From: Arthrobacter sp. S39
Lineage (GTDB): Bacteria; Actinomycetota; Actinomycetes; Actinomycetales; Micrococcaceae
Assembly: GCF_004320525.1 (NCBI RefSeq)
Contig: NZ_SIHX01000003.1
Location: forward strand, 372,001-436,000
Length of the DNA: 64,000 bases
Reading direction: 5' to 3'
The position numbers and the translations under genes are program-made. The notes under the pieces are model-generated. The model was not told the DNA's origin. It made no database searches and saw nothing but the letters and a program-made list of their open reading frames with translations. Below are positions 26,227 to 33,355 of this stretch, one piece after another (the first letter of the stretch is position 1; each line of letters opens with the position of its first letter).

Positions 26227-27333
26227 CTACGCCTTGGGACTTGCCGCCGACTCGACCTTGATCTTGCCGTCCACAATGTCCTTCTTGAGCTGGTCCAGCT
26301 CGGACTTCAGATCGGCCGGGACCTGGGAGTCGAGGCTGTGGAAGGGGGCCAACTGGACGCCGTCGTTCGCCAGCGTGCCGACGTACGGTGTGTTGGTGAA
26401 TTTGCCGTCCGCGTCCTCCTTCACCACGGTCTCAACAGCCTCGCCCATCAGCTTCATGACTGACGAAAGCATGATGTCCTTATATTCGGGAGCCGTGAGG
26501 AAGCCATCGGAGTCAACCCAGATGAGCTTGACGTCCTTGCCGGCCGCTTTCGCTTCGTTCAGCGCTGCGCCGGCGCCCTTGCCCACCGGGCCGGCCACGG
26601 GCATCACGATGTCCGCGCCCTGGTCCAGGAAGTTCTGGGTGAGCTGCTTGCCCACGTCCTGTTTGGTGAAGTCACCGGTGAAGCTGCCATCCTGTGACGC
26701 CTTGTCCCAGCCGAGGACCTTGACATCCTTGCCTTTTTGCTCGTTGTAGTACTTCACGCCGTCGGCGTAGCCGTCCATGAAGATGGTCACGGTGGGGATC
26801 TTGATGCCGCCGAACGTGGCCACGGTACCGGTCTTGGTGGATCCGGCCGCGAGGTACCCTGCCAGGAACGCAGCCTGGGCCGTGTCATAGATAATCGGCT
26901 TGACGTTGGGGATCGCCGGGTTGTAGCCGAAGTCGATGATCGCGAAATGGCTGTCAGGGTTCGCGGTCGCCTGGGCCTTGGTGGCGTCACCAAGGAGGAA
27001 ACCAACGGTGATGGTGAGATCGCAGCCGGCGGTGACCATGGCACGGAGGTTCGGCTCAAAGTCGTTGTTGGTCTGGGATTCGACCTGGTTGACCTTAATG
27101 CCCAGGTCCTTCTCAGTCTTCTTGAGGCCCTCGTACGATGACTGGTTAAACGACTGGTCGTCGAATCCGCCGGAGTCGGAAACGATACAGCCGGTGTAGT
27201 CACGGGCCGTAGCGCTCGGGCTGCCGGCTTCGGGAGGCGCACCGCAACCGGCCAACAGGAGTGCGGTAGCACCCATGGTGGCCACGCTTGCAATTGAACC
27301 GCGCTTGAGGTGTGCACGCAGTGATGTCTTCAA
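26227..27333 (-). CDS. BMP-family nucleoside-binding lipoprotein
   Basis: Extracytoplasmic receptor of the nucleoside ABC importer (BmpA/PnrA/NupN family). Signal peptide with lipobox LLAGC (Cys30). The PnrA-type motifs follow: FDDQSFNQSSYEGL near 56-69, VGFLLGDATKAQA, and a VMPVAGPVGKGAG segment. 368 aa, normal for the family. The start is TTG at 27333, with GGAGG 5-6 nt upstream. First gene of the transport and salvage cluster. Confidence 0.93.
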   Translation of the reverse strand: MKTSLRAHLKRGSIASVATMGATALLLAGCGAPPEAGSPSATARDYTGCIVSDSGGFDDQSFNQSSYEGLKKTEKDLGIKVNQVESQTNNDFEPNLRAMVTAGCDLTITVGFLLGDATKAQATANPDSHFAIIDFGYNPAIPNVKPIIYDTAQAAFLAGYLAAGSTKTGTVATFGGIKIPTVTIFMDGYADGVKYYNEQKGKDVKVLGWDKASQDGSFTGDFTKQDVGKQLTQNFLDQGADIVMPVAGPVGKGAGAALNEAKAAGKDVKLIWVDSDGFLTAPEYKDIMLSSVMKLMGEAVETVVKEDADGKFTNTPYVGTLANDGVQLAPFHSLDSQVPADLKSELDQLKKDIVDGKIKVESAASPKA

Positions 27334-27650
27334 GATTCCTCCAGGATGAAGAGAGATGCGCTACGACGTGATTTCAATGAGTGTCTGTTTCAACCCTGAA
27401 ATTCTGTTTTCACTGACGGTCCGCAGCACTGCGCCGAAGCGCTCTGATGAGACCCACTTTAGTGGCCTGCGCCACTTCCAGTAGCACATCCCGGCCCGAA
27501 TCTGGAGATTGTTGAGATTTTGTTACCAAGCAGTAGGAACACCCCGCGCCGCGGCCTCCGAAGCCTGCAGGTTTAAGCGCGAACGAACACTTGGGGCCCT
27601 GCAAAAAGGGCCGCAAGTGTTCGTTCGCGCTGTCTTACTGGCGGACTTGC
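27334..27650. other. 317-bp intergenic region
   Basis: Upstream of the bmp gene and downstream of the NADP-dependent oxidoreductase (both minus strand). It should contain the nucleoside-operon promoter, but I cannot single out a convincing -35/-10 pair. The one clear structure is the long inverted repeat at 27576-27631. No credible small ORF. Confidence 0.5.
27576..27631 (-). repeat. 25-bp-arm inverted repeat, probable terminator of the oxidoreductase unit
   Basis: Arms 27576-27600 and 27607-27631 pair with one mismatch around a 6-nt A-rich loop. The outer 18 bp (AGCGCGAACGAACACTTG) are perfect. It lies 19 nt beyond the stop of the minus-strand oxidoreductase gene. No long T-run follows, so the stem alone must act. 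Its outer GCGCGAAC is shared with the 29637-29701 repeat. Confidence 0.7.
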
Positions 27651-28673
27651 TTAGAGGCGGACCAGCATCTTGCCGGTGTTGGCGCCCTCGAGCAGATCCA
27701 TGAACGCCTGCGGGGCGTTCTCCAGGCCGTCCACCACGGTCTCGTCGTACTGGAGGCTTCCGTCAGCGAGCCAGCCTGCAGCCTTTTCGGCGAATTCGCC
27801 CATGAGGTGCCAGTAGCTGCCCACCAGGAACCCGCGCAGGGTGAGCTGCTTGCCGATGGCGAGCATGAGGTTCCGCGGGGCCGGCGTGGGCTCGGTGGAG
27901 TTGTACTGGGCGATGGCGCCGCACATGGCCACGCGGCCGCCGACGTTAAGGACAGCCAGTGCAGCTTCCAGGTGCTCGCCGCCCACGTTGTCGAAGTACA
28001 CATCGATGCCGGCGGGTCCTGCGGCCTTGGCAAGCTGCTCCCGCACGGGCCCGTCGTTGTAGTTGAACGCAGCGTCGAAGCCGAGCTCCAGGAGCCGCGC
28101 CACCTTGTCCGGCGTGCCTGCGCTCCCGATCACCCGGGAGGCACCCATCGCCTTGGCGATCTGGCCCACGAGCGAGCCCACGGCTCCGGCCGCACCGGAC
28201 ACGAATACGGCGTCGCCGGGTTTGAACTCGGCCACTTTCAACAGGCCCGCGTATGCGGTGAGACCGGTCATGCCCAGCGCTCCGAGGAATGCCGACGCCG
28301 GCGCAAGGTCCGTGCGGGCCACCGAGGTCGCCGATGCATCCAGCACGGCGTATTCGCGCCACCCCAGTTGATGGACGACGGCGTCCCCCACCTTCCGGCC
28401 CTCGGCCCTGGACGCGATAACCTCACCCACGGCCCCGCCGTCGAGCGCTGCATCCAGCGCAAAGGGAGCTGAGTAGGACTTGACGTCGTTCATGCGGCCG
28501 CGCATGTAGGGGTCCACGGAGGTGAAGAGGTTACGGACCAGGATCTGGCCGTCCTGAAGCTCCGGCAGCGGTGATTCGGCCAGCCGGAAGTTTTCCGGGA
28601 CGGGCCGTCCCGTGGGGCGCGACGCCAGGCGGATTTCACGGGTGGACGTGGGCAATGCTGTTACGGTGCTCAT
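27651..28673 (-). CDS. NADP-dependent oxidoreductase (MDR family, CurA-like)
   Basis: 340-aa medium-chain reductase of the zinc-independent leukotriene-B4-dehydrogenase/CurA type, which reduces alpha,beta-unsaturated carbonyls with NADPH. N-terminal family marks: VDPYMRGRM near 54-62. The cofactor motif is SGAAGAVGSLVGQIAKAMGA near 158-177. ATG overlaps the ohr stop by 4 nt, making an ohrR-ohr-oxidoreductase series. A role in clearing reactive aldehydes from lipid peroxidation would fit that context, but this is inference. Confidence 0.9.
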   Translation of the reverse strand: MSTVTALPTSTREIRLASRPTGRPVPENFRLAESPLPELQDGQILVRNLFTSVDPYMRGRMNDVKSYSAPFALDAALDGGAVGEVIASRAEGRKVGDAVVHQLGWREYAVLDASATSVARTDLAPASAFLGALGMTGLTAYAGLLKVAEFKPGDAVFVSGAAGAVGSLVGQIAKAMGASRVIGSAGTPDKVARLLELGFDAAFNYNDGPVREQLAKAAGPAGIDVYFDNVGGEHLEAALAVLNVGGRVAMCGAIAQYNSTEPTPAPRNLMLAIGKQLTLRGFLVGSYWHLMGEFAEKAAGWLADGSLQYDETVVDGLENAPQAFMDLLEGANTGKMLVRL

Positions 28674-29101
28674 GCTGCGAACTCCAGGATCTTGATGTCC
28701 ACGGTCATGTTTCCGCGCGTGGCGTTGGAATAGGGGCAGATCTGGTGCGCTTTGGCCACGAGACTTTCCGCCGTGGCGAGGTCCAGGGCCGGGACGGCAA
28801 TTTCGAGTTCGGCCGCGAGGCCGTAGCCCACGCCGTCAGCCAGGGCACCGAAGTGGATCTTGGCGGCCACCGCCGAGTCGGTGAGGTCGGCACGTTCCTT
28901 GCGTCCGACGAGGCGCAGTGCCGAGTGGAAGCAGGCGGCGTAGCCGGCGGCGAAGAGCTGCTCCGGATTTGTGCCCTGTCCGTTGCCGCCCAGTTCCACG
29001 GGGCTGGCCAGGCTGACATCCAGCTTCCCGTCGTTGGTGCGTGCGTTGCCGTCGCGGCCTTCGCCGGAAGCCAGGGCCTCGGCTGTGTAGAGAGTCTTCA
29101 T
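28670..29101 (-). CDS. ohr: organic hydroperoxide resistance protein (Ohr/OsmC)
   Basis: 143-aa thiol peroxidase that reduces organic hydroperoxides, using a peroxidatic and a resolving cysteine. Both are present: FAAGYAACFHSAL (Cys near 56) and HQICPYSNATRGN (Cys near 120). The N-terminus MKTLYTAEALASGEGRDG is typical. ATG at 29101 gives the family length; the open frame upstream is non-homologous. It lies 46 nt downstream of ohrR and overlaps the oxidoreductase gene. Confidence 0.96.
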   Translation of the reverse strand: MKTLYTAEALASGEGRDGNARTNDGKLDVSLASPVELGGNGQGTNPEQLFAAGYAACFHSALRLVGRKERADLTDSAVAAKIHFGALADGVGYGLAAELEIAVPALDLATAESLVAKAHQICPYSNATRGNMTVDIKILEFAA

Positions 29102-29147
29102 GTGTGGTCCGTCCTGTTGGATGTGGATACCGGAAATTTGTGGGTGG

Positions 29148-29582
29148 TCAGTGCGAACGGTGGAGTGCTTCCGTGAGCCTGCCCAGGGTGGTGCGGAGCT
29201 GTTCAAGCTCCTCGGCTGACAGCCCGGCGGCATCCGCAAGATGCTGGGGAATCCCGGTCGCCTTGCCGCTGAGGTCCCGCCCGGCCGGGGTGAGGTGGAT
29301 GGCGACGCGGCGTTCGTCTTCGCCGGACCGGCGCCGTTCCACGAACCCCAGCGCTTCAAGGCGCTTGAGCAGGGGCGACAGCGTGCCGGAGTCGAGGCCG
29401 AGCTCCTCCCCCAGGTCCTTGACTCCCCTCGGCTCGGACTCCCACAGCACCAGCATCACCAGGTACTGCGGATAGGTCAGGCCGAGGTCGTCAAGGATGG
29501 GCCGGTACACAGCGGTTGCTGCGCGGGAGGCGGAGTACAAGGCAAAGCACACCTGGCGGTCGAGGCGTGGGGCTTCAGTCAT
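29148..29582 (-). CDS. ohrR: MarR-family organic peroxide sensor OhrR
   Basis: 144-aa winged-helix repressor that releases DNA when its N-terminal cysteine is oxidised by organic peroxides. The reactive cysteine lies in LDRQVCFALYSASRA (Cys12), followed by the conserved LTYPQYLVMLVLWE and the wing segment RRSGEDERRVAIHLT. It has only the N-terminal Cys, so it belongs to the one-Cys OhrR class. It lies upstream of ohr in the same direction. No ribosome site; TATCGT is 7 nt before the ATG, and an operator-like palindrome overlaps the promoter spacer, implying autoregulation of the whole unit. Confidence 0.95.
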   Translation of the reverse strand: MTEAPRLDRQVCFALYSASRAATAVYRPILDDLGLTYPQYLVMLVLWESEPRGVKDLGEELGLDSGTLSPLLKRLEALGFVERRRSGEDERRVAIHLTPAGRDLSGKATGIPQHLADAAGLSAEELEQLRTTLGRLTEALHRSH

Positions 29583-29589
29583 GACCTAA

Positions 29590-29618
29590 ACGATAGTGCA
29601 CAATTCAGTTGTGCACAA
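29590..29618 (-). promoter_or_regulatory. ohrR promoter with embedded OhrR operator
   Basis: Minus strand: -35 TTGTGC (29613-29618), a 17-bp spacer and -10 TATCGT (29590-29595), which ends 7 nt before the ohrR ATG. The 21-bp inverted repeat GTGCACAA-N5-TTGTGCAC (29596-29616) fills the spacer and part of the -35; a second overlapping palindrome is at 29607-29620. The ACAATT..TTGT core resembles known OhrR boxes. Repressor bound here would block RNA polymerase. Confidence 0.8.
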
Positions 29619-29636
29619 CTTACAGGCCAAAAACAA

Positions 29637-29701
29637 GGCGCGAACTGGCAGCAAATGCCCTCAAATTGTGGATTTGAGGGCATTTGCTGCCAGTTCGCGC
29701 C
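29637..29701. repeat. perfect 30-bp inverted repeat (terminator or dispersed element)
   Basis: Arms 29637-29666 and 29672-29701 are perfectly complementary with a 5-nt loop. It lies 8 nt beyond the M20 amidohydrolase stop (minus strand), and the minus strand continues TTGTTTTTGG, so it can terminate that gene. The length and perfection exceed what a terminator needs. Confidence 0.85.
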
Positions 29702-29709
29702 GGAGGGGT

Positions 29710-30918
29710 TTAGGGGGTGTGGAGGTCGCGGATGGTCCGGAGCGCTGCGGCTGTCAGTACCTGGATGCCGAAGCCGAGGGCCCGCTCGTCCAGGATGTAG
29801 TCGCCGCGGTGAAGGTCGTACTCTTCGCCGCCGGGAGTCTTGGTGCCAAGACGCATCATGGCGCCGGGCAGTTCCGCCAGGAACCAGGCGAAGTCCTCGC
29901 CGCCCATGGACTGCGGGGTCAGCACCACGGCACCTTCGCCGATTTCAGCGCGGGCGGCTGCTTCAATGAGGGCGGTTTCGTGTTCGGAGTTGACCACCGG
30001 GGGTACTCCCCTGGTGTGCTCCAGGCGAACATCCACGCCGTAGGGCGCGGCCACCTGGTGGACAACCTCGTCCAGGAGCTCGCCCGCACTGTGCCACGCG
30101 TCGCGGTCGAGGCAGCGCATCGTTCCGGCCATGTATCCGCTGCCGGGAATGGCATTGGGTGCGGACCCGGCGGAGATCTGCCCCCAGACCACGGAAACTC
30201 CACTGCGGACGTCCACGCGGCGGGACAGCACGGCGGGCACGTTCACCGCTATCTGCGACAGGGCAAAAACGAGGTCTTCGGTCAGGTGCGGGCGGGACGT
30301 GTGGCCGCCCCGGCCGGACAGCTCGATCCGGATGGTGTCCGACGCCGAGGTGATGGCGCCGATGCGCGTTCCGATCTTTCCGACGTCGATACGGGGGTCA
30401 CAGTGCAGCGCAAGGATCCGGGGGACGCCCTCGAGGACTCCCTGCTCGATGCACGAATGCGCACCGCCCGGCATCGTCTCCTCCGCCGGCTGGAAGATGA
30501 TGCGGACGCGGCCGCGCAACGGAGTTTCCTGATGCATACGGTGCAGCACCAAGGCGATGCCCAGCATGGTGGTGGTGTGGACGTCGTGGCCGCAGGCATG
30601 GGTGACGCCGTGGTTCTTCGACGCGAACGGCAGGCCCGTCTCTTCGATGATGGGAAGGGCATCGATGTCGCCGCGCAGGGCGGTGGCAATGGGGCCTTCA
30701 CCGATGTCCACCGTCAAACCCGTGCCGTCCAGCCGCTTGGGCTCGAGACCGGCGGCTTCAAGCCGTTCCACGAGCCGGTCAGTGGTGCGGAATTCCTTGA
30801 AGGACAACTCCGGGTGCGCGTGAAGGTCACGGCGGAAGTCGATCAGTTCCGGAAGGAGCGGCTCCAGCCATGGCCCCACCAATGCGGTGGGCTGGGCTTC
30901 AGTAGTGTAATTGCGCAC
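29710..30918 (-). CDS. M20-family amidohydrolase (amidase/aminoacylase type)
   Basis: 402-aa M20D metallohydrolase of the N-acyl-L-amino-acid amidohydrolase / IAA-amino-acid hydrolase group, cytoplasmic. It begins ELIDFRRDLHAHPELSFKE near 24-42. The di-metal site residues lie in HACGHDVHTTTMLG near 108-121 and FQPAEETMPGGAHSCIEQG near 141-159. GTG at 30918 has no ribosome site, but TAGAGT lies 6 nt upstream, so the mRNA is probably leaderless. Exact substrate unknown. Single gene ended by a long hairpin. Confidence 0.9.
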   Translation of the reverse strand: MRNYTTEAQPTALVGPWLEPLLPELIDFRRDLHAHPELSFKEFRTTDRLVERLEAAGLEPKRLDGTGLTVDIGEGPIATALRGDIDALPIIEETGLPFASKNHGVTHACGHDVHTTTMLGIALVLHRMHQETPLRGRVRIIFQPAEETMPGGAHSCIEQGVLEGVPRILALHCDPRIDVGKIGTRIGAITSASDTIRIELSGRGGHTSRPHLTEDLVFALSQIAVNVPAVLSRRVDVRSGVSVVWGQISAGSAPNAIPGSGYMAGTMRCLDRDAWHSAGELLDEVVHQVAAPYGVDVRLEHTRGVPPVVNSEHETALIEAAARAEIGEGAVVLTPQSMGGEDFAWFLAELPGAMMRLGTKTPGGEEYDLHRGDYILDERALGFGIQVLTAAALRTIRDLHTP

Positions 30919-30924
30919 AGATTT

Positions 30925-30930
30925 ACTCTA
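30925..30930 (-). promoter_or_regulatory. -10 box of a leaderless promoter (M20 amidohydrolase)
   Basis: TAGAGT on the minus strand, 6 nt before the GTG start, with no Shine-Dalgarno sequence. Confidence 0.55.
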
Positions 30931-30981
30931 GCGAGCGTCCACGGAATAGCGGCATCACCTGCGGCGCGTTACGGATTACTC

Positions 30982-31000
30982 GTCCGGGCATTGCCCGGAC
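30982..31000 (-). terminator. short hairpin after manC
   Basis: A perfect 8-bp stem (30982-30989 / 30993-31000, 3-nt loop) lies 8 nt past the stop of the mannose-1-phosphate guanylyltransferase gene. No T-run follows, so it is a weak terminator at best. Confidence 0.4.
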
Positions 31001-31007
31001 AACCGCG

Positions 31008-32141
31008 CTACAGGACGTCGGTGTCGCCACTGGCCTTGAGCGCATCGACGGCACCCTTAACCCGCTGGGCGTGCTGCTTGGTGGTCACCAAAAGGGCATC
31101 CCCGGTATCAACAATGACAACGTCCTTGATGCCAATCAGGGCGATAACCCGCTTGGTGTCCGAGACAACCACGCCGCTGGCATTTTCGGTGAAGACGCGC
31201 GCGCCCTCGCCGATAACCGTGACGTCGTCCACTTCGCGGGCACTGTTGAGCCGTCCCACCGAAGCGAAGTCGCCGACGTCGTCCCATCCGAACGTGCCGG
31301 GAACAACAGCGACGTCGCCGGCAGCGGCGGCAGGTTCGGCCACTGCGTAGTCGATGGCGATCTTGGGCAGGGTGGGCCACACGCGTGCCGTGACTTCATC
31401 ACGCTCGGGAGTGTCCCAGGCCTGGGCGATCTCCTGCAGGCCCTTGAAGAGTTCGGGCTGGTTAGCCTCAAGGTGCTTGAGCATCAGGGCAACCGGGGCC
31501 ACGAACATGCCGGCGTTCCATACATACTCGCCGCTGTCCACGTACTGCTGGGCGACTTCCTCGTCCGGCTTCTCGACGAACTCCACCACGGCCTGGGCAC
31601 TGGGGGCGCCCTCAATGCGGAGTCCATGTCCGGCACGGATGTAGCCGAAACCCGTGGACGGGTGGGTGGGCTTGATGCCGATGGTCACGATCTTGCCGGC
31701 CGCAGCCGTGTAAATGGCCTCGCGGACCGCATCCTGGAAAAGGTGGTCCGGGCTGATGACCTGGTCGGCGGCGAAGGAGCCCATGATGGTATCCGGATCC
31801 CGCTCATGCAGGATGGCGGCCGCCAGTCCGATGGCGGCGCCGGAATCCTTTGGCTCGCTTTCCAGGACAAGGTCGGAATCCTGGAGCTCGGGCAACTGGC
31901 GGCACACGGCCGCGCGGTGGGCCGTGCCCGTGACCACGAGAACGTTTTTGCCCGCGAGGGGCTCCAGCCGGTCATACGTGGCCCGAAGCAAAGTGCTGCC
32001 CGACCCGGTGAGGTCGTGAAGGAATTTGGGAGCTGCTGCACGTGACAGGGGCCAGAGGCGGGTCCCCACTCCGCCTGCCGGAATCACCGCAATAAAGCGG
32101 CTTAGGGGTGAATCCGGGCTTGTCACTTTGTCTGTACTCAT
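31008..32141 (-). CDS. manC: mannose-1-phosphate guanylyltransferase
   Basis: Makes GDP-mannose from GTP and mannose-1-phosphate, for glycan and mannosylated-lipid synthesis. The about 377-aa protein has the nucleotidyltransferase signature IPAGGVGTRLWPLSR near 20-34 with the PKFL lysine just after, VVTGTAHRAAVC, and the sugar-binding FVEKPDEE. It is the monofunctional short form without an isomerase domain. ATG at 32141 or the adjacent GTG at 32144; TAAAGT is 5-8 nt upstream, suggesting a leaderless or near-leaderless transcript. Divergent from sdhCDAB. Confidence 0.93.
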   Translation of the reverse strand: MSTDKVTSPDSPLSRFIAVIPAGGVGTRLWPLSRAAAPKFLHDLTGSGSTLLRATYDRLEPLAGKNVLVVTGTAHRAAVCRQLPELQDSDLVLESEPKDSGAAIGLAAAILHERDPDTIMGSFAADQVISPDHLFQDAVREAIYTAAAGKIVTIGIKPTHPSTGFGYIRAGHGLRIEGAPSAQAVVEFVEKPDEEVAQQYVDSGEYVWNAGMFVAPVALMLKHLEANQPELFKGLQEIAQAWDTPERDEVTARVWPTLPKIAIDYAVAEPAAAAGDVAVVPGTFGWDDVGDFASVGRLNSAREVDDVTVIGEGARVFTENASGVVVSDTKRVIALIGIKDVVIVDTGDALLVTTKQHAQRVKGAVDALKASGDTDVL

Positions 32142-32397
32142 CACCGCTTACTTTAGCTGACCCGCCCCGAAGGTCCCTTCAAACGACGCCGGGCACGCCT
32201 CAATCCGCCGGATCGTGTGTCGTTCGTCTCAAAACAAACGGAAATCCGCGGAAGGGCGAGTCACCAAGGAGTTCCTAAATTGAATAAGCTGTGAGCGAAG
32301 CCTAGATTTAGGCCTGAGCTACGAGTGCTCTCGCAGCAGGCGTTCCCCCCGCGTGGATCTCATGCCAGCGCCGCTGTGTTGCAGGGAGGTTTATTCA

Positions 32398-32778
32398 GTG
32401 CCGACAAAACCAGCTGGCACCTTGTACCGCGGCCGTGAAGGCATGTGGTCCTGGGTAGGACACCGCATTACCGGTGTTGTGATCTTTTTCTTCTTGTTGG
32501 TCCATGTGCTGGACACCTCATTGGTGCGTGTGTCCCCCGAGGCCTACACGGCTGTCATCGGTGCCTACAAGAATCCCCTGATGGCCCTGGGTGAAACGGG
32601 CCTGGTCGCCGCGATTGTTTTCCACGCCTTTAACGGCCTGCGGATCATCGCCGTCGACTTCTGGAAGAAGGGCGCGAAGTACCAGCGCCAGATGCTCTGG
32701 ACGGTCCTGGCCCTCTGGGTAGTCGTGATGGTCGGCTTCTCCATCCGCCACCTTTCCCTCGCCCTTGGAGGTCACTAA
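32398..32778 (+). CDS. sdhC: succinate dehydrogenase cytochrome b556 subunit SdhC
   Basis: Membrane-anchor subunit of complex II. At 126 aa it has three transmembrane helices and the family motif YRGREGMWSWVGHRITGVVI near 9-28, with a histidine of the quinone/haem site region. HAFNGLRIIAVDFW near 80-93 is also conserved. The GTG start at 32398 is chosen for GGGAGG (32384-32389) at good spacing; the ATG at 32353 has none. First gene of sdhCDAB. Confidence 0.94.
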   Translation: MPTKPAGTLYRGREGMWSWVGHRITGVVIFFFLLVHVLDTSLVRVSPEAYTAVIGAYKNPLMALGETGLVAAIVFHAFNGLRIIAVDFWKKGAKYQRQMLWTVLALWVVVMVGFSIRHLSLALGGH

Positions 32779-32781
32779 GCC

Positions 32782-33252
32782 ATGACTGCAACTCAGATCC
32801 AGAGCCCGCGCAGCGGCAAGATCTCCCCGCAGTACCGCCGCAACGGCGCATCGAAGGGGAACTTCGAAATGGCTGCCTGGCTGTTCATGCGGCTCTCCGG
32901 CGTGGTCCTGGTCGTCCTGATCTTCGGGCACCTCTTTGTGAACCTGCTGGTGGGCGACGGCATCCACGCCATCGACTTCGGTTTCGTGGCCGGCAAGTGG
33001 GCCGACCCGTTCTGGCAGTTCTGGGACCTGGCCATGCTCTGGCTCGCCATGCTCCACGGCACCAACGGCGTCCGGACCATCATCAACGACTACGCGGAGA
33101 AGGACTCCAGCCGCTTCTGGCTCAAGGCAGTCCTCTACGCAGCGACCGCCGTCATCATTATCCTGGGCACCCTGGTGATCTTCACCTTCAACCCGTGCCC
33201 GCTGGACGTCAATGGCGTGCCGCTGCCGGGTGGCTTCTGCCCCGCCGCGTAA
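32782..33252 (+). CDS. sdhD: succinate dehydrogenase membrane anchor SdhD
   Basis: 156-aa second anchor subunit with three hydrophobic helices. Haem-ligand candidates are His in LIFGHLFVNLL near 54 and in WLAMLHGTNGVR near 93; the N-terminal NFEMAAWLFMRLSG segment is typical of actinobacterial SdhD. ATG lies 3 nt after the sdhC stop. About 100 bp with a modest GC hairpin separate it from sdhA. Confidence 0.93.
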   Translation: MTATQIQSPRSGKISPQYRRNGASKGNFEMAAWLFMRLSGVVLVVLIFGHLFVNLLVGDGIHAIDFGFVAGKWADPFWQFWDLAMLWLAMLHGTNGVRTIINDYAEKDSSRFWLKAVLYAATAVIIILGTLVIFTFNPCPLDVNGVPLPGGFCPAA

Positions 33253-33355
33253 CAGCAACATCCATGGCCCGCGGCTAGCCGCGGGCTGCGTTTTGCGGAG
33301 CAGGCAACGCCTACCCGTTGTTTTATAGAGAATTTTGAGAGAAAGAGCGTCTGGT

